Of a stretch of DNA of 64,000 nt, positions 25,278 through 34,449 are shown piece after piece. Below the pieces are notes generated by a model. It ran no database searches, had not been told where the DNA came from, and saw only the letters and a list, made by a program, of their open reading frames with translations. Each line of letters starts with the position of its first letter. Within the stretch, counting starts at the first letter, position 1. This stretch comes from Bacteroidota bacterium (GTDB taxonomy: Bacteria > Bacteroidota > Bacteroidia > 2-12-FULL-35-15), in assembly GCA_025963775.1 (NCBI GenBank), contig JAOQAD010000031.1:1-64000 (forward strand), read 5' to 3'. A program made the translations under genes and the position numbers.

Positions 25278-27785
25278 TTAATTCTTAATGATCTTCTTAT
25301 TGATCACTTCATCATCCGTGATCACCTGTAAATAGTAAATTCCTTTTGCCTGTTCCTTCAGGCTGACCTGTTTTTTATACGAGCCGTTCCGCTGGTTCAG
25401 TTCCTCAGAATAAACTTCCTGGCCGGCAATGTTCACAATGCTGATCCGTACAATTCCTGCTTTTGCAAGCTCAAGCTCTATTGTTACATCATCGTTAAAA
25501 GGGTTCGGGTATACATTCAATGAAGCGGAGCTTGCTGCTTCTGAAATTCCCACATCATTGATGTTAATAATGGTTGAAACAGTTGAGCAGCCGAGCGCAT
25601 TGGTCACCTGTACATAATAATTCCCGTTGGTCACATACACTAACGTTTGGTTGGTTTCGCCCGGCAGTGGTGATCCGGCAAGGTACCACTGGTAAGAGAA
25701 TGCAGGTGTGCTGGACAATGTATCATGCGATTTTGTGATCGAAGGCAGGGCTGGATTTCCAAGTACGGTGATCCTTACCGTATCCGAGCTGATGCAGCCT
25801 GTGGAAGAAGTTCCGATCACGGTGTAGGTTGTTGACACTACCGGGCCTGCGATCGGGTTAACAATAGTTGAATCGCTTAATGAAGCTCCCGGATGCCATA
25901 CATACGTTGTTCCGCCGCTTGCAGAAAGGTTCACATTCGTGCTTAAGCAGGTACTGTCGTTCATTCCGGCATCAATAGCCGGTAAAGGCATTACAGTTAC
26001 AGACTGTGAGCTGGATGCTGAACAGCCATTCGTATCTGTTATCATTACAGTATATGTTCCTGACGTGGATACAGTGATCGATGCTAACGTATCAGCAGCA
26101 GCTGTGCTCCACTGGTATTGATCGGATGGGCTTGATGTAAGCGTTACGGAACCGCCGATACAGAATACCGTTGCGCCGCTGGCCGTGATGCCCGGTGAAG
26201 GCAATGGAACAACTGTGACTACAACTGTGTCCATATCCACGCAACCGCTCGTGTTGGTGATAGCTACATAATAGGCAGTTGTCGTGGTCGGATTTGCTAC
26301 AGGGGTAGCCGATGTTACGCTGCTCAGTGTTCCGTCGTTCGGAAGCCAGGCATAGCTTACAGCACCTGTTGCGCTTGCGTTAAGCGTAGTGCTTGCACCG
26401 TTGCAGATGGTTACATCAGTGCCTGCGCTGGCAGTAAGCTGGCAGTATTTGATCGTTTCAAAATCCTCATTCGTTCCGGCGCCTTTGCTCATCCCGGCAA
26501 TATAAATGTTCCCGATGTTATCCACAGCAATCGCAACAGCCTGGTCGGCATTGTTGCCTGTTCCGTTGTATTTGGTGATCCATTGCTGAACGCCTGCGGT
26601 ATCGTATTTTATGGTGGTGAAATCATTGTTCAATCCGCTCGTATAGCTGTAACCTGTTACATACACATTCCCTGCAACGTCGAGCGCAAGCGCCTTTCCT
26701 TCGTCATATCCGTGCGAAGGCCCGTTGTAACGCGTAAGCCATTTCTGAACGCCGGTGCTGTCGTATTTGATCGTTACAATATCTTCTGCTGCCGGAGAAA
26801 CGCCAATGCTTTTTCCGGTGATGTATACATTTTTAGCAGCGTCAATTGTGATTGCATTTGCACGGTCGTAATCATTACCTGTTCCGTTGTATGTTTTCGC
26901 CCATTGCTGAACACCTGCGGAATTGTATTTTACAGTTGCATAATCGTAATTGGTAAGCACGGCCGTTTGCGTATAGCCTGTTACATATACATTTCCGGAA
27001 GCATCAATGGTAATGGCGTGAGCCTCATCATAGTTATTATCAGGCCCGTTGTATTGCGATGCCCAGAGCTGGGTACCTGCTGCATCGTACTTCAGTGTAA
27101 TGAAATCGAAATCTGCGGAAGCGCTTTGGAAAGTATATCCTGCAACATAAACAGTTGATGTAACAGGCTCCACACAGATCGCATAGCCTGCATCAATATC
27201 GCCGCCGGCGCCGTTAAAGCGCTTTGCATATTGCTGAACGCCTGCCGCATCGTACTTGATGGTTGTAGCAGCACTGTTCGTTCCTGCCGCATCGCTTGTT
27301 CCTGTCACATACACATTGCCTGCATAATCCGTTGCAATGTCCCATGCCTCATCCGTACCATTGGTTGTATTGTTATAGCGTGTTGCCCATTGCTGGACAC
27401 CGGCATAATTATATTTTACAGTAGCGTAGTCGAAACCAGTGGTCGCCCCTCCGTAGCTCCAGCCGGTCACATACACATTTCCCACAGTATCAATGGCGAT
27501 GGCATGTGCTTCATCGAGCCCGTTGCCGGTACCGTTGTATTGTGCGATCCATTGCTGAACACCTGCGGAATTGTATTTTATGGTGATGAAATCGAAATTG
27601 GTGCTGGTACCAACGCCCAGGCCGGTAACATACACGTTGCCTGCAGCATCCATGACCATGTCTTCTGCCCTGTCAACGTTACTGCCCGAACTTGTATAAC
27701 GGGTCTGCCACTGGATATTTATCTGTCCGTACGAACTGAAAAATAAAGGGATCAAAAAAGTAAAAGAGAGTAAATATTTTTTCAT
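25278..27785 (-). CDS. SBBP-repeat beta-propeller protein, T9SS type A
   Basis: An 835-residue exported protein. The start is the ATG at 27785 (MKKYLLSFTFLIPLFFSSYG, a signal peptide); the frame extends 6 bases further only through a GTG. Eight SBBP-type repeats of about 50-60 residues fill residues 25-460, each with the pattern D.A..I..D..GNVYVTG followed by DY.T.KYN..GVQQW. Three Ig-like segments rich in Ser/Thr follow (for example SAGTDVTICNGASTTLNASA), and the last 80 residues are a type A sorting domain (LNVYPNPFNDDVTIEL ... GIYYLQVITDDEVINKKIIKN). Probably a secreted or surface protein; substrate unknown. It is divergent from the 27927 operon. Confidence 0.88.
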   Translation of the reverse strand: MKKYLLSFTFLIPLFFSSYGQINIQWQTRYTSSGSNVDRAEDMVMDAAGNVYVTGLGVGTSTNFDFITIKYNSAGVQQWIAQYNGTGNGLDEAHAIAIDTVGNVYVTGWSYGGATTGFDYATVKYNYAGVQQWATRYNNTTNGTDEAWDIATDYAGNVYVTGTSDAAGTNSAATTIKYDAAGVQQYAKRFNGAGGDIDAGYAICVEPVTSTVYVAGYTFQSASADFDFITLKYDAAGTQLWASQYNGPDNNYDEAHAITIDASGNVYVTGYTQTAVLTNYDYATVKYNSAGVQQWAKTYNGTGNDYDRANAITIDAAKNVYITGKSIGVSPAAEDIVTIKYDSTGVQKWLTRYNGPSHGYDEGKALALDVAGNVYVTGYSYTSGLNNDFTTIKYDTAGVQQWITKYNGTGNNADQAVAIAVDNIGNIYIAGMSKGAGTNEDFETIKYCQLTASAGTDVTICNGASTTLNASATGAVSYAWLPNDGTLSSVTSATPVANPTTTTAYYVAITNTSGCVDMDTVVVTVVPLPSPGITASGATVFCIGGSVTLTSSPSDQYQWSTAAADTLASITVSTSGTYTVMITDTNGCSASSSQSVTVMPLPAIDAGMNDSTCLSTNVNLSASGGTTYVWHPGASLSDSTIVNPIAGPVVSTTYTVIGTSSTGCISSDTVRITVLGNPALPSITKSHDTLSSTPAFSYQWYLAGSPLPGETNQTLVYVTNGNYYVQVTNALGCSTVSTIININDVGISEAASSASLNVYPNPFNDDVTIELELAKAGIVRISIVNIAGQEVYSEELNQRNGSYKKQVSLKEQAKGIYYLQVITDDEVINKKIIKN

Positions 27786-27807
27786 GCTCACATGTATATT
27801 ATCAAGT

Positions 27808-27815
27808 CAAAACTA
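27808..27815 (-). promoter_or_regulatory. candidate -7 element for the SBBP-repeat gene
   Basis: On the minus strand TAGTTTTG fits TAnnTTTG and lies 22 bases upstream of the ATG at 27785. The -33 element is unclear. Confidence 0.35.
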
Positions 27816-27855
27816 ATCTTTTTTCTCCTAAAACGTATCTTTTTCACGATAAAAA

Positions 27856-27885
27856 TTTGCGTGTACAAAAAAATTATTACATTTA
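27856..27885 (+). promoter_or_regulatory. candidate promoter of the 27927-34199 operon
   Basis: TTTG at 27856-27859 and TACATTTA at 27878-27885 are separated by 18 bases, close to the Bacteroidetes consensus, and lie 41 bases before the start of the large PKD protein. Confidence 0.4.
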
Positions 27886-27926
27886 CGATTGATAAAATAG
27901 TTATATAAACACATTACTAACACAGA

Positions 27927-30900
27927 ATGAAGAATAAACTATTACTCCTTTTCATAATTATTTTCTTTGTTCCTTTTACTTCATTCGCTACACACATTGT
28001 CGGTGGTTCGTTAACGTATGAACAGCTGAGCGGTTCCACATACAGGATCACGCTGAAGCTGTACCGTGACTGTAAGCCGGGAAGCGCTGCATTTCCAAAT
28101 CCTGTTACCATTGCCATCCGCGATAACTGCGGTGCCAGCTTAATGAATGTCAATATTCCTTTTCCCGGTGCCAGCCTTGTTCCGCCGAACATCGATACCT
28201 GCGCCGTTAATCCCGGGATCTGTCTTGAAGAAGCAGTATATACCAAAATTGTAAGCGGGCTTCCTCCCCGTCCGGGCGGATATCATTTGTATTTCCAGTA
28301 CTGCTGCCGTAACTCTACCTTGATGAACATTGTAAGCCCTTTAACAACGGGTGAAACATGGTATGCACACATTCCTGATAACGGTGTTGTGATCTCCAAC
28401 AGCAGCCCGAAATGGGTAAATCCACCGCCGGTGTTTGTCTGCCAGGGAAACAATATGATCGTGGATCACAGCGCAACGGATTCTGATGGTGATTCACTCG
28501 TCTATTCACTTTACACACCTTACAGCGACCAGGCAATTACTTATCCCGGCTGCGTATTTACAACAGCACCCGTCACGTGGTCGAGCACCTACGGCGCCAA
28601 TAATCCGCTGAACCCGGCTGTGGCCAACTCATTAACCATTTCTCCTTCAGGGATCATCAATGGCATTCCGCCAACGCTCGGGCAGTTTGTTGCCGGTGTA
28701 CGCTGTGAAGAATGGAGGAACGGCGTGAAGATCGGCGAGATTCTCCGCGATTTCCAGTTCAATGTGGTAAACTGTCCGCCTTTGGCTGTTGCCAGCTTTA
28801 ACTCCAGCGGCGCCTGTAACGGGCTGACGATTTCATTCACAAACACGACCACACCTTCTGCAAATAACTATTTCTGGGATTTCGGCGATGGCTCCACCAC
28901 TTCCGATACTACCAGTGCATTCAGCCCAAGCTATACCTATCCTTCATTGGGTGTTTATACGGCGACACTTATCATCAATAACGGAACCCCTTGCGCTGAC
29001 ACCTCTATCCAGCTCGTCAACCTCTCATACGTGGATGCCGGCTTCTCGAGCGATGCGCCCGCCTGTAAAGGTGTGCCGGTCAACTTTACGGACACCTCCG
29101 ATGTGGATCCGGGAAGCACGATCACCAACTGGGACTGGACATTCGGCGATGGCTTCATTTCCACCGCGCAGAACCCGAATCACCCTTACAGTGCAGGAGG
29201 TGCTTACACAGTTACTTTAATTACCACTACTGCTGCAGGATGTACCGATACCGTACAGCATGTTGTGAACATACAGGGATTACCGATCGCGAATGCAGGT
29301 AACGATACAAGCAGCTGTACAAACAATCCTTCCATCAATTTAGGCGGAACGGTGCTGAATGCCGGCGGCGGGCAATGGTTCGCAAACGGATCTTTCAATC
29401 CGAATGCATTTGCACTGAATCCAACGTACACGCCTTCTGCTTCTGCAGTAAGCAACGGCGCCGATACACTGATGCTTGTGACAACAAGCAATGCGCTTTG
29501 TCCCGGCGACACGGATATCGTGATCATTAACTTCTATCCCGGCCCGACTGTGAATGCAGGAGGTGATATTTCCGTCTGCAAGGATACCGCAAGCGTTCCT
29601 GTTTGTGCCGCCGTTACGGTGGCTTCGGGAGGAACATGGCAGACAATGGGTACAGGAACATTTGTAAGCCCAACATCTACCTGTACACAATACATTCCGA
29701 GCAGCGCCGATACAACGGCAGGCTCTGTAGTGGTGTACATCACATCCACAGGGAACGGAAACTGTTTCGCCTCGAGCGATACGATCACGATCTTCTTTAC
29801 TTCTACGCCGTACGCCACTATTACGTCGAACGACAGCACCTGTGCAAGCAACCCGTTCAACCTGGGCGTGAACATTACCACCGGCTCAGGAGTATGGAGC
29901 AGCAGCGGAACCGGAAGTTTTGTGCCGAACGATACAACGCTGAACGGCGTGTATTATCCAAGCGCTGCAGATGATGCAGCAGGCAACGTGAGCATTTATT
30001 TTGTATCCACCAACAATGGCGGATGCCGCTCTGTGCACGACACGATTGATGTTACCATCATTCCTTCGCCAACAGCGGCATACAGCAGCGTTCCTGCATG
30101 TCCTTCATTCCCGGTAGCGTTCACCGATGCTTCCACTTCCACCGGCAGCGTTACTGCATGGAGCTGGAATTTCGGCGATGGCAGCCCGAGCAGCAGTTCA
30201 CAAAACCCGACACACGTTTATGGCGCAGGCGGGCCTTACAATGTAATGCTGATCGCAACTTCCAACAACGGATGCGTGGATACAGTCACACAGGTTGTGA
30301 ATGTATTCTATAAACCTATTGCCGGTTACGATGCGAACGGCATCTGCTTAAGCGACGGAACACAATTCACGGATACATCTTCTGTCACCGGATCAACCAT
30401 TACAGGATGGAGCTGGAACTTCGGCGACGGAACTCCTGTAAATACAACACAAAATCCTTCACACAATTATCCTTCGGCTAACAACTGGAATTCAACATTG
30501 ATCGTTCAGTCGGCACAGGGTTGTATCGATACGGTTACAAATACCATCACTGTATTGCCCGGCCCATTTGCCAATTTCGGGGTGGATGACCCTACAGCTA
30601 ACATCAACCAGACTGTCCAGTTCACCGACCAGTCCACAAACGGGCCTGTTTCCTGGGCCTGGGATTTCGGCGATTCACAGATGGATTCAACATCCACACT
30701 GCAAAACCCGACACACGTTTACGGAACTGGCGGATATTATGATGTGTGCCTGATTGTAACGGATGTGAATGGCTGTACCGACACTACCTGCGAGCAGGAG
30801 ATCATCTCATTGCCTCCTGCAGTGCCATCCGGGTTTACACCGAACGGCGACGGCGAGAATGATATTTTCTACGTGTATGGCGGTCCGTTCAAAACGCTTG

Positions 30901-31082
30901 AATTCAAGATCTACAACAACTGGGGCGAGCTCATCTACATTTCCGATAAGCAGTCGGAAGGCTGGGATGGAAGGCGCAAAGGCATTGACCAGCCGATAGG
31001 AGTGTATGTATACATTGTGAATGCCGTAACGGAAGACGGACAGGATCATCATTTATCCGGCGACGTGACTTTATTACGATAA
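27927..31082 (+). CDS. giant PKD-domain surface protein, T9SS type B sorting domain
   Basis: A 1051-residue exported protein. The signal peptide ends near SFATH. The N-terminal domain (GGSLTYEQLSGSTYRITLKL) is distantly related to the starts of the 4986, 6082 and 8881 proteins. Five PKD domains are marked by WDFGDG, WTFGDG, WNFGDG (twice) and WDFGDS, with Ig-like segments between them. The C-terminus is a gliding-motility-associated type B domain (GFTPNGDGENDIF, YNNWGELIY, GWDGRRKG, GVYVYIVNA). It is the first gene of a tight group with a PorP/SprF protein 7 bases on and an OmpA protein after that. Type B cargo is known to need SprF-like partners, so these are probably its secretion partners. 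Confidence 0.9.
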   Translation: MKNKLLLLFIIIFFVPFTSFATHIVGGSLTYEQLSGSTYRITLKLYRDCKPGSAAFPNPVTIAIRDNCGASLMNVNIPFPGASLVPPNIDTCAVNPGICLEEAVYTKIVSGLPPRPGGYHLYFQYCCRNSTLMNIVSPLTTGETWYAHIPDNGVVISNSSPKWVNPPPVFVCQGNNMIVDHSATDSDGDSLVYSLYTPYSDQAITYPGCVFTTAPVTWSSTYGANNPLNPAVANSLTISPSGIINGIPPTLGQFVAGVRCEEWRNGVKIGEILRDFQFNVVNCPPLAVASFNSSGACNGLTISFTNTTTPSANNYFWDFGDGSTTSDTTSAFSPSYTYPSLGVYTATLIINNGTPCADTSIQLVNLSYVDAGFSSDAPACKGVPVNFTDTSDVDPGSTITNWDWTFGDGFISTAQNPNHPYSAGGAYTVTLITTTAAGCTDTVQHVVNIQGLPIANAGNDTSSCTNNPSINLGGTVLNAGGGQWFANGSFNPNAFALNPTYTPSASAVSNGADTLMLVTTSNALCPGDTDIVIINFYPGPTVNAGGDISVCKDTASVPVCAAVTVASGGTWQTMGTGTFVSPTSTCTQYIPSSADTTAGSVVVYITSTGNGNCFASSDTITIFFTSTPYATITSNDSTCASNPFNLGVNITTGSGVWSSSGTGSFVPNDTTLNGVYYPSAADDAAGNVSIYFVSTNNGGCRSVHDTIDVTIIPSPTAAYSSVPACPSFPVAFTDASTSTGSVTAWSWNFGDGSPSSSSQNPTHVYGAGGPYNVMLIATSNNGCVDTVTQVVNVFYKPIAGYDANGICLSDGTQFTDTSSVTGSTITGWSWNFGDGTPVNTTQNPSHNYPSANNWNSTLIVQSAQGCIDTVTNTITVLPGPFANFGVDDPTANINQTVQFTDQSTNGPVSWAWDFGDSQMDSTSTLQNPTHVYGTGGYYDVCLIVTDVNGCTDTTCEQEIISLPPAVPSGFTPNGDGENDIFYVYGGPFKTLEFKIYNNWGELIYISDKQSEGWDGRRKGIDQPIGVYVYIVNAVTEDGQDHHLSGDVTLLR

Positions 31083-31110
31083 GGTTTTCATGAAAGAAAG
31101 AGAAACGTTT

Positions 31111-32130
31111 ATGAAACTATTCTATACCACATTTAAATTTTCACCGGGCGTATTGCTGATCGCAGTAACATTGCTGCTTTCCCCGAACGCTGCCCGCGCA
31201 CAGGATTTCCACTTATCCCAATACGATGCGCCGCCGCTGTTCCTGAACCCGGCGATGACAGGGATGTTTGACGGAAAATTCCGCATCCATGCACACTACC
31301 GCACGCAATGGGCGGCAGTGGCCACAAAGCCATTTACAACCACGGGGCTTTCTTTCGACATGCCTGTGAAAAAATTCGGCATCGGGCTGCAGGTGATGAA
31401 TTACCGTGCAGGCGCAGGAAATTTTAATGTATTGAGCGCATTGCTTTCTGTAGCATACGATGTTGTTTTCGACAAGGCAAAAAATCATCATCTCGCTTTA
31501 GGCGTGCAGGGCGGCATCGTTCACAAGAGCGTTGACATGAACAAGCTCACATTCGGAAATCAGTACACCACTGCCGGCGACGGAACATTCGACACTTCCA
31601 TTCCGAACGGTGAAACATTCACCAACCCAAGCATCCTGATCCACGATATCAATGCCGGGCTTCTTTATTACTATGCAAAGGAAAATGTGAGGATCAATCC
31701 TTTCGTAGGCTTCTCTGCTTTCCACTTAACGCAGCCGAACGAATCCTTCTACGACAAAACGAACAAGCTTCCTTTAAGATATTATATTCACGGCGGATTG
31801 AAGATCAACATCAATGAAAAGATCCAGTTGCTTCCGAAAGGAATTTACATGCGCGAGGTGAATGCAAGCGAGTACACTGCAACATTATTGCTGCATTATT
31901 ACCTGAAGGACGACACGTACCTGATCTTCGGGCCAACATACAGGAGCAAGGATGCGGGCATCATTGAAGCGGGCATCAAAAAAGGACAGTACACCTGCCG
32001 TGTCAGCTATGATGTGAACACCTCTTCCCTGAAAGAAGTATCGAACCACCGCGGTGGATTTGAAATATCATTCACCTACATTGCACGCAGAAGCAAACCA
32101 AACCCATTAGCTAATTGTCCGAGATTATAA
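31111..32130 (+). CDS. PorP/SprF family type IX secretion outer-membrane protein
   Basis: A predicted outer-membrane beta-barrel of 339 residues. The signal peptide is about residues 1-30 (ending AARAQ), and the next residues DFHLSQYDAPPLFLNPAMTG are the family hallmark. The rest is amphipathic strands (FGIGLQVMNYRAGAGNF, HLALGVQGGIVHKS, YLIFGPTYRSKDAGIIEAG). An in-frame ATG at 31090 would add MKERETF; the ATG at 31111 gives a cleaner signal peptide and is preferred. Family members assist the T9SS, in particular secretion of type B-domain cargo. It lies directly between such a cargo gene and an OmpA gene. Confidence 0.92.
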   Translation: MKLFYTTFKFSPGVLLIAVTLLLSPNAARAQDFHLSQYDAPPLFLNPAMTGMFDGKFRIHAHYRTQWAAVATKPFTTTGLSFDMPVKKFGIGLQVMNYRAGAGNFNVLSALLSVAYDVVFDKAKNHHLALGVQGGIVHKSVDMNKLTFGNQYTTAGDGTFDTSIPNGETFTNPSILIHDINAGLLYYYAKENVRINPFVGFSAFHLTQPNESFYDKTNKLPLRYYIHGGLKININEKIQLLPKGIYMREVNASEYTATLLLHYYLKDDTYLIFGPTYRSKDAGIIEAGIKKGQYTCRVSYDVNTSSLKEVSNHRGGFEISFTYIARRSKPNPLANCPRL

Positions 32131-32132
32131 TT

Positions 32133-34199
32133 ATGATAAAGCGTAGTCTAATAGTATTATTCTTATGTGCCTTATCTGTCAGCACCTTTTCTCAAAGCAA
32201 AAGAGAATGGATGGGCTACGGGGATATTGCATTCAAAAATGAAGATTATAAATCGGCTATCAGTTATTACCTGAAGGTACTTGACAAGAGCACCAGCGTG
32301 GACCTTGTTTATCCGTACACGCCGAAGCCTTACATCAAGCCGCGTAAAATCAACCAGGACAGCCTTGCGGCAACGCAGAAAGATACGGTAAGAAAGATCT
32401 CCCCGGTAAGCCCGATGGAGCAATACGTTACACACCAGGTGGCAGATGCTTACCGCCTCAACCGCGATTATGCAAATGCCGAGATCTGGTTCAAAAAATC
32501 AGTGGAGAACAAGCCCGTCGATTACCCGTATGAGCGTTTCTGGTACGGTGATGCATTGATGAAGAACCGTAAATATCCTGCAGCGCTGATCGAGTTTGAT
32601 GCTGTGATGAGCGAAGCGGAGAAAAAAGATTCCACCTATTTTAAATTAGCACAGGTAAAAACTGCCGGCTGCTACCTTGCAACCGATACAAATTATGTAC
32701 GGAAAGAGATCCTCATCAAGGAGCTTGATTCGGTGTTCAATTCCGGCACTTCCACCTTCGCAGTTAATTACTATGGCGATGCGAGCACCGTTCAGTTCAC
32801 ATCCGGCCGTAATTCAAATACAGTAGGTGATCCGAAGAAGGATGCCGACAAGGCAAAATACACGGCCGATATTTACACGCTGAAAAAATCGAACGATGGC
32901 TGGACGGAGCTGAAAAAAATTGATGGCCCGGCCAATACGGAGATGAATGAAGGCGCAGGATTCCTGACACTGGACAAAGCGAATTATTATTTCACACGCT
33001 GGTCGGCCACTAACAAAAATGAATGTGCCATTTATCTTTCCAAGTTGTTCAACGACAAATGGGCGCCTGCCGAAAAATTAAACGATAACATCAACCTTGA
33101 AGGTTATAAATCCATGCACCCGGCTTTATCGCCTGACGGAAGCATCCTGTATTTCTCTTCCAACCGCCCGGGCGGCTTTGGCAAGATGGACCTCTGGTAT
33201 GTGAACATTGATGAGGAAGGTAAGCCTGCAGGCAAGCCTGTGAACATGGGCAAGCTGTTCAATACGGCAGAAGATGAGGTAACGCCTTTCTTCCACTACT
33301 ACACTTCCACTTTGTATTTCAGCTCGAACGGTCTTGCCGGTTACGGCGGACTGGATGTTTTCAAATCCACCTTTAACAGCGATTCATTGTGGAGCGCACC
33401 AAAGAACATGGGAGCTCCTGTGAACTCTGCGAAGGATGATGCTTATTTCGTTATGGAGCGCAGCCAGCGCCAGGGATTTGTTACATCCGACAGGAAGGAC
33501 TGCGCTGATTGCGGAGGCACCTGCTATAAAGTGTACGCACTGGATAAAGAGCCGAACGTGTACGATCTTGCAGGAACTGTTTACAACGCTGATAACAACC
33601 AGGTGATCCCGAATGCCTTATTAACATTCAAGGATATCCGCGGTGATAAGGAGCCTTTTTACCTGATCACCGATTCACTCGGTAATTATGCCACTCCGCT
33701 GGAAGAAGGCTGGGAGCTTTACATTAAGGCACAGAAGAATAAATATTTCGGTGATGCCGGAAATATCTCAACGCTCGGGTTAACCGAATCGCAGCACTTT
33801 GTGAAGGATTTCTTCCTTTCACCAATTCCGCAGGGCGATATCGTGATCCCGGGGATCGAGTACGATTACGACAAAGCAACTTTACGCCCGGCATCCAAGA
33901 AGATCCTGGACGACCTTGTTGACTTCCTTAACCTGAACAACAACTTAAGCGTGGAGATCAGCTCGCATACAGATGCACGCGGAAGCGATGTGTACAACCT
34001 GAAGCTTTCACAGGAACGTGCTAAATCCGTTATGGATTACCTGATCGAAAAAGGAATCAAAGCAGAACGCCTCATTGCGCAGGGTTATGGAGAAAGCAAA
34101 CTGCTGATCCCGAATGCGCAAACGGAGGAAGAGCACCAGAAGAACCGCCGTACGGCTTTCCGTCCTATCAAGGAAGGTGCGATCCAGGAAAAATGGTAA
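32133..34199 (+). CDS. OmpA-family protein with TPR and PD40-like repeats
   Basis: A 688-residue envelope protein. The start at ATG 32133, 2 bases after the PorP/SprF stop, gives a signal peptide (MIKRSLIVLFLCALSVSTFS). The upstream frame extension starts with TTG inside the preceding gene and is rejected. TPR-like helices occupy about residues 30-180. PD40/WD-like strands follow (HPALSPDGSILYFSSNRPGG, about 320-450), then a carboxypeptidase-regulatory-like domain (about 475-560) and an OmpA peptidoglycan-binding domain (EYDYDKATLRPASKKILDDL, SSHTDARGSDVYNLKLSQERA, GYGE). This architecture matches T9SS-associated peptidoglycan anchors such as PorE. Likely role: tethering the adjacent secretion complex to the cell wall. 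Confidence 0.92.
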   Translation: MIKRSLIVLFLCALSVSTFSQSKREWMGYGDIAFKNEDYKSAISYYLKVLDKSTSVDLVYPYTPKPYIKPRKINQDSLAATQKDTVRKISPVSPMEQYVTHQVADAYRLNRDYANAEIWFKKSVENKPVDYPYERFWYGDALMKNRKYPAALIEFDAVMSEAEKKDSTYFKLAQVKTAGCYLATDTNYVRKEILIKELDSVFNSGTSTFAVNYYGDASTVQFTSGRNSNTVGDPKKDADKAKYTADIYTLKKSNDGWTELKKIDGPANTEMNEGAGFLTLDKANYYFTRWSATNKNECAIYLSKLFNDKWAPAEKLNDNINLEGYKSMHPALSPDGSILYFSSNRPGGFGKMDLWYVNIDEEGKPAGKPVNMGKLFNTAEDEVTPFFHYYTSTLYFSSNGLAGYGGLDVFKSTFNSDSLWSAPKNMGAPVNSAKDDAYFVMERSQRQGFVTSDRKDCADCGGTCYKVYALDKEPNVYDLAGTVYNADNNQVIPNALLTFKDIRGDKEPFYLITDSLGNYATPLEEGWELYIKAQKNKYFGDAGNISTLGLTESQHFVKDFFLSPIPQGDIVIPGIEYDYDKATLRPASKKILDDLVDFLNLNNNLSVEISSHTDARGSDVYNLKLSQERAKSVMDYLIEKGIKAERLIAQGYGESKLLIPNAQTEEEHQKNRRTAFRPIKEGAIQEKW

Positions 34200-34221
34200 G
34201 CTGATCTTCAAACAATCACAT

Positions 34222-34259
34222 AAAAAAGGAAAGAGTTCAACTGAACTCTTTCCTTTTTT
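34222..34259 (+). terminator. rho-independent terminator of the 27927-34199 operon
   Basis: A near-perfect 18-bp stem AAAAAAGGAAAGAGTTCA / TGAACTCTTTCCTTTTTT has a 2-base loop and ends in a T-run, 22 bases after the OmpA-gene stop. It is symmetrical enough to work in both directions. Confidence 0.9.
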
Positions 34260-34321
34260 CATTCACCCCATTTAAACTGAAACTCATTCTGTTCAGGAAA
34301 TGTTAATATCTCAATAACTGC

Positions 34322-34412
34322 GTCACTTCGAGTGCGTAACGTAGTGGAGCGTATCGAGAAGTAGACCAGTTCTCGATACTTTCGCCAAAAAGGGCGAAAA
34401 CTCGAACTGACA
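34322..34412 (+). repeat. dispersed 91-bp structured repeat, copy 2
   Basis: The same element as 25095-25186 in opposite orientation, with about four mismatches over 91 bases by eye. It lies between the convergent OmpA gene and the 34450 gene, just beyond the terminator. Confidence 0.85.
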
Positions 34413-34449
34413 CAAGTGCGTTAACATTTCCTCATACAGCCATTAAAGA

